NCBI RefSeq assembly: GCF_024586455.1
Contig: NC_065919.1
Span: 12,502,368 to 12,566,367 of the forward strand
Direction of reading: 5' to 3'
Source of the DNA: Bactrocera neohumeralis
Lineage: Eukaryota > Arthropoda > Insecta > Diptera > Tephritidae
Length of the DNA stretch: 64,000 bases
The notes beneath the pieces were generated by a model, which was not told where the DNA came from, made no database searches, and worked only from the letters and a program-made list of their open reading frames with translations. This document shows, piece by piece, positions 47,501 through 59,000 of the stretch (position 1 is the first letter of the stretch; every line of letters begins with the position of its first letter). A program made the translations under genes and the position numbers.

Positions 47501-50500
47501 GCCAACGTATATATTTAAAATTTATCACACAGTTCCTTGCACATTCATCAATTCAACACCGTACTCTGGTATATTTATATAAACGGTTAGCAAACTGCTT
47601 TAATACTTGCTTGTAAATTTGTTTTTGCGTAAGGTGGAAAAGTATAGAATTACCAATTTCGCCAGAACATTAATCAGCACCAGCGAGAAACTGGTTGTGT
47701 GTAATGCGTATTATATGTAAGGCATTTACGTTTACACTCCCTATAAGTATTTATTTTTATCATATTGTATTTTTCTTTTGTTAATGTATAGAGCGAAGAT
47801 GAAAATTTGCTTAAGAAATTGACGTCACGTGAGCGCCGCTTCATCAAGTTCGCATCGGTGGAATACCGCGGCCAATTGTATATGACACCGCAAGATTTCC
47901 TAGATTCTGTGGTTGAGCAAGAGCCAAGACGTAAGCGCAAAATGTTAACAAAATTAACAAACTCTTAAAGAGAAAATTGTGTTATAATTGCAGCACGCCT
48001 GAAACGACGCATGCTGAGTGACCAAGACTTGCAGACCATAAAAGACAACACACCGCCCTTGAAGAAAGGCTCAAAAATGCTATTTCGCACACTAAGAGAC
48101 AGAGGTAATATTTGCAGCAACTATTTTAGAATTAAAATCCATAGTATAATATTATATTATACTTATAAAGCTTTAAATTTCCCATTATATTTTTAAGTGC
48201 TAAGTTTTTTCGTTTTAATTTCAGGCATTGTTTCGTACACAGAGTATCTCTTCCTGTTATCCGTTTTGACAAGTGAGTTTATAATGAGTTTACTTTCCAG
48301 CAAATAAATATGCACATTAAATAAATGTTTCTTATAGAGCCCATTTCTGGTTTTCGCATTGCATTTAATATGTTCGACACTGACGGCAATCAACGCGTTG
48401 AAAAGGATGAATTCCTGGTGGTAAGTGAATTGTGTTCGGTAAATGTTTCGTAAATTATCTGGCAGTGAATGGTTTAAATAAAAGAGTGCATTTTTGGTAT
48501 ATAAAAATATTTGTACAATTAAGCGATAAACAACGTTTATTAAAATGTTTTGAACAGTAAAATTATGAAAAATATTTAAATTTTATGTTTAATTTAGAAG
48601 ACTGAAAATGTTAATTTTTTACTAAATTTTACTCAAAAAATTTTAATTTAAAGTGATATTTAATATAAAGATTATATTAAAAGTTATAAAAATTATTACT
48701 TTAATTAAAAATTGCATTCTCTTATTTATTCACATCAAACTCAATCAACTTTTTCTGCTAACATTACTGTTTTTTCACAATAATTTAATGTATTTAAGTT
48801 TAATTATAGATATAATTTATTTTTTTTCTTCTATCACTTTATTTTGCTTTATATAAGTATATCATTTTCTTTTTCTATTATTTTGTGCAGATTTTGAGAA
48901 TTTTGGGTGGTACTTTCAAGCAGTCTAAAGTCGACGAAGAAACGCGTAAGCTTGTAAGCATTTGTTTCCAAAATATATATAAAAAAAAAACCTAACCTAT
49001 GTTTTTATATGAAAATGATGTATAAGCGTAAAATTTGTTTATAAAAAGTGTGTAATTAGTACTTTCTTAAATTTTCGATAGCCTGCGGTGGAAGCGTAAT
49101 GAACTTCGAAATGATAGGTTAATTGCAGTTGCTTTTTATATCGCTAACAATTCCACATAAATATTAAATCAATTGTTTTTTTTTCTTACTCATAAATTTA
49201 TTGGTTTAGTTGTTAAGTTTACTTTGGACTCAAGAAACTGCGGATGAAATATTTTTCAAAGCTACAAAAAAAGCTGAAGAAAGCAACGATGTAAGTCAAA
49301 TATGTAGGAAAGTTTATTCAACTATTATGTTTGCTGTTCTGTTTTATCTTATCTCTCTCTTTCTCAATGATTTTGTTCAGTTGAAATTTATTTTAGCAAT
49401 TTACAGTTGAGTTACAGTATACTTACACACACATATAAAAAATATCCGCAAATCTTGGCTTCTGTATTAGACCCGCTCTAGCGCTCAGCGATAAAAAATA
49501 AACCGCTTCACCTGTAAACACTGTTGATAGTCTAAGTAAAATATACTATTTACTCAGTATGTTATCAATGAGCATGTATCTCGGCATACTGCCGAATAGT
49601 TGCCGTAGTGCTCAAACTGATTTTTGTTTTTAATTTCTACGCTTTACACGCTTTTTACTTTAAATTTTACTTTAACAGTATTTTGTTGTTATTTTTGTTG
49701 TGTTGTTATTTCTTGTATGCTTTGGCAATATTTTGTTGTTTGAAGTTTACATTTTTGTTGTATTGTTATTTTATTTCTGCTGTCGCATTCATATTTTCTG
49801 TGCCATTTTATTAATCGCATGATATTTGATTGTTTTTGTGCCAAAACTAACACGCTTACAACAGATGGAAAGCATTTTTAGTGGTGTCTGGAAGGATAAA
49901 CGACGTTCCAAGGACGATAGCGATAAAAAGCAATCGAAAAATGAACCTGTAAAACGCGCACAGGTAAGGTATTTGTGTGTAGAGTAAATAAAGTGGTGTG
50001 GGATAAATTGTCTGCTGTATATAAATAATTTTAAATAGTGTTGAAAAGCAGCATTTAGTTAATTCAAAATTTTCAGTTGAAATGTGGTTATAATGTCGAT
50101 ATAACCAAAAGTTGTAATTATTTTACATACAAATCACATTTAATACCTTATTCTAGATGTATGTACATATGAGTATCCTTATACGATTGATATAATTTTT
50201 TATTATTTTAATTACATACGAAAAAATATGGTCCTTCTAAAGATCGAAATTTTTGTGTGACTAATACGATGAAAAACACCACTTTCAAAGGTTTTCGAAA
50301 ACTAAAAAAATGTATCAATTGTGTAACAACAGCAGCATTGCTTGCTCTACATGTTTTGTGGCCACGCATGATGGTTAATATTATTTACTCTAACCCAATT
50401 TTCGAAATATAGTTTTTGTTGAAGCGCTCAAGCATGATACCGTTGTTATTTAAACTAAGTAACTGTTTGAAAATACCCTTATCCAAGCTTAACACACTTA

Positions 50501-53098
50501 ATTTTACAGTAAAACTGTATTGAGCTTATTAATACCGTTAGATACATTTCCACAGGACGATTACATTGCTGACGATGAGGGCCTACAGCGCAAACATCGC
50601 ATCGATACCACACTACAGATCCATTTGTTTGGCAAGAAGGGCAATCAGGACCTCAACTACGATGGCTTCTACAAATTCATGGACAATCTACAGACAGAGG
50701 TGCTCGAATTGGAGTTCAATGAGTTTTCCAAAGGCAATGTGGCGATCACAGAAAATGATTTTGCAAAAATCTTACTACGTTACACCTATTTGAATACGGA
50801 GGAATACGATGCATATTTGGAGCGTCTGATGGATCGCGTTAAAGAGGAACGCGGCATAACGTTCGATGAGTTTCGTGACTTCTGTCGCTTCCTCAACAAT
50901 TTGGAGGACTTTGCAATCGCTATGCGCATGTATACGCTGGCCGATCGTGCCATCTCACAAAGTACACACACATATATTTTTGAGGTTATTTGTTTTCATA
51001 AAATTATTTCAATTTCAATTTTTCTCTTCGCAGGTGAATTCTCGCGCGCTGTGAAAATTTGCACTGGCTTCAGCCTTAGTAAACATTTGATTGATACGGT
51101 TTTTGCCATTTTCGATGACAATGGTGACGGTATGCTGTCCTACAGAGAGTTCATCGCCATCATGAAGGATCGTGTGCATCGTGGCTTCAAAGTAAGTCAT
51201 TGGAAAGTACTTGAGTACGATCTGGCTAATGATGAATTTATCGAGGCTGACAAACCGTTGTTTGCGGTGTGGCGTCAACGCGCCTGTCGCCGCTTAGAAC
51301 ATTTCAAGGACGCCGAGTTATTCGCTTAAAACTGACTGACTAATATTTTTACTATCAAAAACTTATTTGAAAGTTTTTAAAATCAATTTAATTGTAAAGA
51401 GGCTAGCAGTCCATTTGAGTTCTCTCTCATTTCCTGAGTGCCGCGTGTGCCATAGCATAGTTTGTTCAAAATATTTCCTAACACATTTTTATTTTGTACT
51501 AAGAGTGCATGTTGATACCTTTTGTACCCGAATTAATTTTTGTTTATACACATTTCTCATAATTACAATTTTTTATTATTATTTTTAATGTAAAATTTGT
51601 GCAATCAGCATGCGCTTACATATCTTGATTTACGTTAGTTTAAAGTTCAAAGTGTCCATAACAAAAATTCACATATTTTGAAAATAATTTTTATTCTCCA
51701 ATATCTCATTACTCGTTGCGTATCAAATCTTTAAACATACAATTTTTATATGTAATTTGTTCAAAACCATTTCATATGCATATTTTGTGCCATTCCATTT
51801 TGTGTTTCATATAAAAAATATAAATATCTAAATTCCTTGTTGCTGTTTAATTAACATTATAACATTATTATACTCATTTTTAAGTTTATATCATTTACAT
51901 GCTTATTAATATTCATATACTTATTTTTAAATAAAAAACTAATAATTTTGAAATATGATTTCATTGTTTTATTTGCCTTTTATATTTGTTAATGTTTATA
52001 CCTCTATTATATTTTAGTTATTTTAATATTTTTTTCAATCATTAACACATTTACAACAAAAATGTATGATTTTTACAAAAGTTGCATATTCTTAGCCACA
52101 CTTCCAATACTATACATATACAACATATTGTTGGAGGAACAGTTATGACCTATACTGATTTGGCTCTTATTTTAAGCATGAGATTTTCTCGTGTATATGC
52201 TTCTATAGCTTCAAAGTTGAGCAAAAAGCTTTTAGACCATTTTACTTTTGAAAAGCAAAAATATAAAATGAAGGTTACTATTTGTAGATAAAAATATTTT
52301 AGAAAACTATATACATATATTATTTTTATTAAAATACGAAAATGTCGATAAAAAATTATATGAACTACTACAATCGTTATCTAACAAAGATTTCTAATCA
52401 AAAGGATGAAATTGTCTGTCTGGATACTTCTTAGTATGAGGAAAAAATATATTTTTTTCTATAAGCTTTATCAGTGCTATCTTTCAAAATAACAGCAAGT
52501 TCCTAAACTGTCTAAAATGTTATATATGACACCTATGTACATGTATGTGGGAAAATCCACAACGTTTGGTTTATTGATTGGTTGATTGAAAAGGGAGGCG
52601 CATGAGTAGCAGACCACGGGCGGCCGCACTGAAGTCTTCATCAAGCCCATGTTCTTGTTTTAGCGGCTGAAGTCTGCCGAGTTCACAGTCCTTGATAAAA
52701 ATTCGGTCGGATAAAAAATTCGGGTCCGTTCTGGTTACGTAAACCCAGCGGCTCAGTGGATTTGCTAAAAAAAACCTAATACTTTCCCAACTCATGTCTC
52801 TTAAGTTGTAGCATTGAGAGCCGTAGAATATGTGCCTACATCCGGCTGAAGTCTGGACATTCGCATAGATAATGCGACTTATCAACCTCTGCCGCAACCA
52901 CTTTTTCATTTTCTGCAAGGTTCTTAAGAACTGTTAAACATTTTCTTTTCTTTTGCTTATTCCGTTTTTTTTCCCCAGAAAATAAACAAATAAATAATAA
53001 ATGTACTCTTTTCTTTGCAGTCCAACGCCAAATCGGAGGGCTGGGACGCTTTCCGGCACTGTGTGAAGCACGAAATGAAGCACGCCGAATCCAAATAA
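44571..53098 (+). CDS. MICU3: MICU3-like mitochondrial calcium uptake regulator (11 coding exons)
   Basis: EF-hand regulator of the mitochondrial calcium uniporter (family knowledge). Predicted exons: 44571-44783, 47792-47930, 47994-48104, 48225-48272, 48338-48420, 48891-48953, 49210-49290, 49865-49963, 50556-50961, 51034-51191, 53021-53098. Every intron is GT-AG and the frame closes at 492 codons. A hydrophobic segment lies at residues 41-58. The canonical EF-hand loops are DTDGNQRVEKDE (184-195) and DDNGDGMLSYRE (442-453). VSYTEYLFLLSVLTKPISGF, LNYDGFYKFMDNLQTEVLEL and ITFDEFRDFCRFLNNLEDFA fit MICU3 better than MICU1 or MICU2. Exons 6-8 (residues 199-279 or so) form the variable linker and all are phase 0. 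Exon 6 has two GTAAGC donors 8 nt apart. Intron 1 is 3.0 kb. AATAAA signals occur at 54136 and 54150. Confidence 0.93.
45458..45550. repeat. 49-bp tandem duplication in MICU3 intron 1
   Basis: ATAAAAGTCATTTAGGCAAA and ATAAAAGTCATTCAGACAAA start 49 bp apart, each followed by TTAATA, a T tract and AACATAATT. Recent local duplication; no known role. Confidence 0.75.
51192..51329 (+). CDS. MICU3: alternative C-terminus of MICU3-like gene (donor read-through)
   Basis: If the GTAAGT donor after GFK (51191) is not used, the frame stays open for 45 codons and stops at 51327-51329. The encoded end is VSHWKVLEYDLANDEFIEAD followed by KPLFAVWRQRACRRLEHFKD and AELFA. The regular codon composition looks protein-coding, unlike neighbouring intron DNA. 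The spliced alternative gives SNAKSEGWDAFRHCVKHEMK plus HAESK. The basic/aromatic tail is reminiscent in position of the C-terminal helix of MICU1/2. Whether it is used is unknown. It could also be a remnant of a duplicated terminal exon (an internal acceptor such as ATTGGAAAG at 51201-51209 is possible). Confidence 0.4.
   Translation, partial: VSHWKVLEYDLANDEFIEADKPLFAVWRQRACRRLEHFKDAELFA
52570..52935 (-). mobile_element. LOA-like LINE 3' end inside MICU3 last intron
   Basis: Minus-strand motifs: SHYLCECPDFSRM (relatives: H.LC.CPAL..R), then GSQCYNLRDMSWESIRFFLA and NPLSRW, the usual end of LOA/Jockey-group ORF2. This is followed by the 3'-terminal motif GGTTTACGTAACCAGAACGG, TTTTTATCCGACCG and AAGGACTGTGAACTCGGCAG shared with 22927-23040 and 30040-30262. 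This copy links the orphan motif to its LINE. It lies antisense in the intron between the two alternative MICU3 ends. Confidence 0.7.
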
Positions 53099-53224
53099 AG
53101 CGAAAAAAACAGTTTTCTGCGATATGCTTTTTGTTTGAACGAAAAGCTTGACAACGAAAAAAGTCCAAGCGCGTTTCTTTATATAAAAGTCGTGAAAATA
53201 CTAGCAAACAAAAAATACCAAATA

Positions 53225-53530
53225 TATTACGAAATAATAGCACAAATTTTTTAATTAATAATTAATTACCAAAAAATTAACAATTGCAAAAAATTTAATA
53301 ATTGCAAACAAATAATAATTGCAAAAAATAATAATTAATTTAAAAAAATTTAATTATTTATTAAAAAATAATAATAATTAATTACAAAAAAATTAATAAT
53401 TACCAAAAAATTAATTAATTACAAAAAATTTAATTGTTAATTAAAAAAATTAATTATTAATTAAAAAAATTAATTATTAATTAAAAAAAAATTATTATTA
53501 ATTAAAAAAAATAATAATAATTTGTTACAA
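53225..53530. repeat. AT-only low-complexity tract after MICU3
   Basis: About 300 bp made of AATTAATTA / TTAATTATTAATTAAAAAAA-type repeats, with a few C or G in TTGCAAA and TTACC units. It starts about 130 bp after the MICU3 stop and lies in the probable 3' UTR. Confidence 0.85.
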
Positions 53531-56039
53531 ATTAAATTCAAACAACTGCATACCCGCTACTAAAAAACTATAGTCAAAGAAAACAAGATTTCGAATATGA
53601 AAAATATTTATTAAAATCGCATTAAAAGCCGCGTGCTGTAGGCAAGCCAAAGTTAGCTAGCAAATTACGTATTATTTATATATTTGTAAATTACTGCATT
53701 TACATATATGTATGTATGTATATGCATATGTAAATCTGTGTTTATTATTTCTTTTTAATTTAAAATTTCAGTAATTTTCAAGCAAGTTGAGTTTTTGCAA
53801 ATGCAAAATTATTATTTTCGTGTGTAGTAAATTATTTTATGTATCAGTTACAATTATATACATATGTATGTATAAACTTATTTATTAAATCGCCATGTTA
53901 TGTTTGTGAGTTTGTTTAATTGTTGCCAATTGTATTTTTGTTGACTAATTTTAGTTAATTTTTCATTGCTAATATTATTTGTTAAATATTGAACGCAGTG
54001 CTGGCACTCGGCTGCTTAACGCTATACAAACAAAAAATACATACATAAATACTTAAATGTACATATGTATGTATGTGCTAAATGAGCGTTTAAGTAAAAT
54101 TTAATTGTTACCAAAAAAAGAAAAGATCATAAACAAATAAAAACGTGATAATAAAAAGCTATAATTTGGTTTCTTTTAACTAAACTTTAATATTTATTTG
54201 CGGAAAAAAAGTAAAAGTAGTAGTAGATACGCAGACACAGTTAGATATTTGGTTACAATTGTCAGGAATATGTTTTTAATCAATTTAGGCTAATTATAAA
54301 GTAATAATGAAATATCATGTCACATAAAAGTGCATTTACAAGTGCATGCATACTCAAATAACGGTATATTTACAGAGTTTATGTATTTATTTTTATTTAT
54401 GCCTTACTAAGTTTAATTGCAAGCGCTGAAATAAAACAATTTATCAACAAAATACAATAGTTCGACTTAATTAATACAATTTTTTTTATTAAATGTAAAA
54501 GAAATTAGAAATAAAAAATGGAATTTGGTAAGTTTCTCAAAATTTGCAAGAGAACATAGTTATATACACGTATGCATTATTTATGCTGTATATGGTCACC
54601 AAAAATGCAAAACAACGTATCATTAAAAAAAATTTAAATCGTTGTCAGATATGATAACAAATATATAACCATTTTTTAACGAAAACTCTAATTTGTTTCA
54701 ATAAGAGTGTATGATAACCAATATACAACCGTTTTATAAACAAAACTCAAATTTTTCTATTATATCATTTTTCCTTCGCCTGTAAACTTATGAAAAGTGA
54801 TGCTACGTTATTTTGCATATTAGGTGACGATATATATATACATAAATTTATATATATAAATGTATATGAAAGCATAATACACATTTATATTGTTTCCCTT
54901 TGAACGCTTGCAATTGAAAACGCTTAAACAGTAAGCACTTATTTATTATAAATTTCTTAAGTTTAACAATAAATGTTATCACAGACAAATTACGTGCATT
55001 TGACAGACACCTTTTCTGACAACAAAACAACAACACTTTTGCAGTCTACAGTAGAGCCGGGTATTTGCTGTCGATTGTAGAAAAATATTAGCTCAGAAAA
55101 TATATGCAAATATTTGCGCAATTGATAAGCAACGCTCGATGTACTGCGCTGACAATAAAAAGGCTACAGTGAGGAATATTTTTTTATAGATAAGCAGAGT
55201 CTCGCTATTGTTGTTTTTTGTTTGAAAACAATAAATTATTTTTCATTTATAATTATTTTCGTGCAATAATAGCTTTTTCGCTCAACTGTAGACTGGATAT
55301 GCTGCATTTTATATTTCATAATATAATTGTTTCACTTTCTCCACAAAAATTTCTACATGAAGTGATAATATTCATTCGTAATTGGAATAAGAAAATTGTA
55401 TACAATTAATATTTCAATAATTACACAAAATAATTTTTTGCTAGCATACTTAAGTGCATTGAAATAAAAGAATATTACTTAAAATGGAGAAGGCAATCTG
55501 TTTGCGACTGCATTAAGCATGCGCAAATGTTTAAAACGGAAAACTGAAAGAAAAATATAAAAACAACTTCAACATCAAATGTCTGAAGTTGAAATGAGAC
55601 TTTAACATTAAACAATTTTTTTTTTTGCAGTTTTTAAACGCATTAGTACGATTTCTAAGTCCAAGAAATATTTTCTTCAAACATATTTATAAATATTATA
55701 CATCTATTAAAGCCTATCAAATTTACTTTTACGATTTCTAATACGTTTTTAAATTTGCAACATTTGAAATTCATATTTAATACGCAATTCCGCAAGGAAC
55801 CAACAGATATCAACCGTAGAGACGCGTTGTTTCAAAGTAGAAAGTCTGATTTGCCATTGCACTCCACCAGGAGAACGCTGCACTGTTCTCCAACTGCTCA
55901 ACATAACATTGTTTGTAGTAAAAATTACACAAATGTTACAATAACTTATAAATTTAAACTAAATACGCGCTATAAGTTTACTTAAAAATAGTATTACTCG
56001 CGGTTCTTAAATATTACGGTATTATTTTACTGCTCTTAT
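53531..56039. other. intergenic region between convergent MICU3 and Ire1
   Basis: AT-rich. It holds a TATGTATGTATGTATATGCA tract near 53708, AATAAA signals at 54136 and 54150 that could end MICU3 transcripts, and a 60-bp offset tandem duplication at 54650-54760 (ATGATAACAAATATATAACC versus ATGATAACCAATATACAACC). No coding exon was recognised. Confidence 0.5.
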
Positions 56040-59000
56040 TCACTCCTCAGTAGCCTGTTTGCCAGGCAATGTCCATGTGATGCTCTTCTCTTTATTACCA
56101 CCGTTATTCGCGTTGGCATTAGCGTTCGCGTTTATATTGCCGTAATTACGGTTCGTTGATTTGCCGTAGTTTCGCCGAAATTTGAAGTTAGCAAAGACAT
56201 CACGCCTATTGCCATTGCCTGCCTCATCTTCACCCTCCGCCGTCGTTGCGGCAATGGGCGTCGACAATTCCAAATTTCTTTGCAAACCCACGCCAGTTAA
56301 CTCCGCATCCGAAGTTTTGCGGAAATTATAAATACCCCTTCGTTGTTTTAATTGTTGCTGCTTTTCGGGCGTGCGCGGCAGCCGTTTCGGACTGGCGCTG
56401 CCATCTTTGCTGCCCGCGGCAGTTTGTTTTAATAAATGCTTCGGGTCGTTTTGTAGTGATGGAAAGAGATTTTCATCCGCATCAAAATACCACGGACGAC
56501 TGAAGTGGTAATCGGCATTATAGTAGTGCCTGAAGATGGGCTCCTCGGCGCATATGCTAAACGCGTGATAGGCGTGTGATATCAACTCAGGGAATTTATT
56601 AATCCAATAATTCGTGAAATCGTTCGGTATGCAGCCGAGCTTCTGCTGCACTTCCGGCGCCAGCTCATGATAATGATGTTTCTGACGTACCAAAAAAAAT
56701 ACAAATGTAGGTTGTAATCAAATGTATTGGGATAATTTGCATTGAACTCACCTTATTGCGCAGCGCGCGCAAGAGATCACGCACACTGGCACCCATGTAG
56801 CCGCGATATTTGCGCAGATCCTCCGTTATGAGCGGATCAACGTGTGCATTCCAATCCCCGCGCACAATGCAGCGACCATTCTTCTCCAGCGACTTCAATG
56901 GCTCCACATGGAATTGCAGCTTTTCAACGCGATCGCTGACGTCCTGTAGGAAAGCCAATATCTTCTGATTATTCCAAAAAACTGGATGTGTGCTTATGCA
57001 GCGCGCGAACGGGCGATTTTGTGCATCTTTATGTATCATATCAGCTATCAGCTGTTCGGCAAGTATCTATAAAAGGCAAGCAGCAAACAACGACTTTGAT
57101 ATCAGCTAATATGAAAGACATAAAAATTTGTTGTACTTACAAACTTGCTAGCCTCCTCTGGCACGTTTGCCTCATCATCTGTGTCCACTTTGAGTTTCAA
57201 CAAATTATATTCATGTGTTAATATGTTATGCTGCCGCTTGAGCGCATCACCAAACGCATGATGGCCAGTGGAAAGCACATAATAGTAGACGCAGCCAAGT
57301 GAAAAAATATCCACAGCGGTTGTCTGCACAGTAGAAAGCAAATATGTGCAGTTAATTTCAATTCACATACTCCCTAAGTGCACACAATAGCAGCACCACT
57401 GCAACTTACCGTACGCTGACCGCGCATCATTTCTGGCGCAATCCAACCGTCAGTGCCGGTCACGCCGGAGCGTCGTGAAAAACTGGTCTTGCCAAAATTC
57501 AACTTCTTGCATAAACCGAAATCGGATATCATCACACGCACGGTGCCACTAACATCGGGCAGTGAAAGCAACACGTTTTGTGGCTTAATATCACGATGCA
57601 CTGCAAGCAAAGTAACCAAATTTGTTATTAGTTAACCCGTTAGCTTCATGTTGTTAACAACCAAAATTATGTCACTCACCGATATTCAATGAATGCAAGT
57701 GGCTGAGGCCGGCTGCCGCTTGGCGCAATACCTCCCACACGTTGATTTGCGTGCGCAATTCAGCGCTTCGTTCACCCTCTGTATAATCTTGCAACGTGGC
57801 CGCGCAAAGCTCCACCGCTATGTAGCGAAATTGGCGATCTTGTTCGGTACAAAAGTATCGCACCACATTCTCGTGCGCATCACTCTCGCGCAGCAAGGCC
57901 ACTTCACGGTCGGCAAATGTGAAACATTCGGGCAGCAGCCGTTTCACCGCCACAGAGCGTTCCTCAAATGTGCCTCTAAACACAAATGTACCCTCACAAC
58001 CTTTACCTAGTACTTCGTTCGAGTTGAAAGATATTTTGCCAACGCGTATATTACCATCGCCCAAATCGATGAGGTCCAGTGCATTCACATTGGTGCTGCC
58101 GCTGCTGCTCTTATTGGAGGACGAGTACGTTTTCGAGCCGTTTTCACTTTGATTCTTCAACTCACGCATAGTGCTGCACATATACCAGAACATGGCGACC
58201 ATAGCCAAGACCAACACAATGAGAATCTGATGTACTTTTCCACTCGGATGTTCCATAAACCACTCATTGATGAATTTCTGTATTTTATTGCTATTCGCCA
58301 AAATGATCTTTTTTGTCTTATTAAAAGCATTTGTCGACTCTATTTTAATTTCAATTACGGGCTCAGTTTGTACACCAATTTCGGCTGAGTTCTTTTCGCT
58401 ATTCGAACCTGTAATTATGCTATAGCCATTTGAGCCCATAGTAGTGACATCGGGAAAATGATTGATCGTGGCTAAGCCTTGATTGTTGTCATCTTTCGAC
58501 GGCGAGGGCGATATTTGCAAATTACTGTCAGTCGGCATGTTGTAATGGCCGAGCACAATGCCAGCATTTTGACGTATCACATCATCGATATATACCATTT
58601 TAGGATCTGATTCCTCTGCGGAGTTGGGGCCATCCAGCAATTTTATTGGTGGGTTTGCCGAAATACGTGGTGTGTCCTTATCCACCAGCGAAGGTAAAGC
58701 ATATAAGCCATGACTGTGCTCACCCACATAAAGTGATTGGCTGCGAATTCAAAGAAGTAAATATATAAATATAATTCATTGATATAAATATTTGCATTTT
58801 TTGAGCTTACAACAACTTTATGGTATTCACATTGCCGGTTTTGGACTCCTCTATAATGGATTCGAAAGCTTCATCGGAGACGGTAGTAAAGGGCACACTT
58901 AACAAACCTTCCGAGCCGAGTAGAAATGCAGCCACCACTGGACTTGTTAAATCGCGCTTCCACAAAAATTTGCCGTTCTTTCTATCTAAAGTTACGATAT

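Noticed and set aside
50520..50555. A separate gene starting at 50520
   Set aside because: The frame continues a MICU3 exon that begins after the acceptor at 50555; the first 12 codons are intron sequence and the first codon is not ATG.
44571..53098. Assignment as MICU1 or MICU2
   Set aside because: The VSYTEYLFLL, FYKFMDNLQTEVLE and LNNLEDFAIA wording and the linker position fit MICU3 best; MICU1 lacks these phrases.
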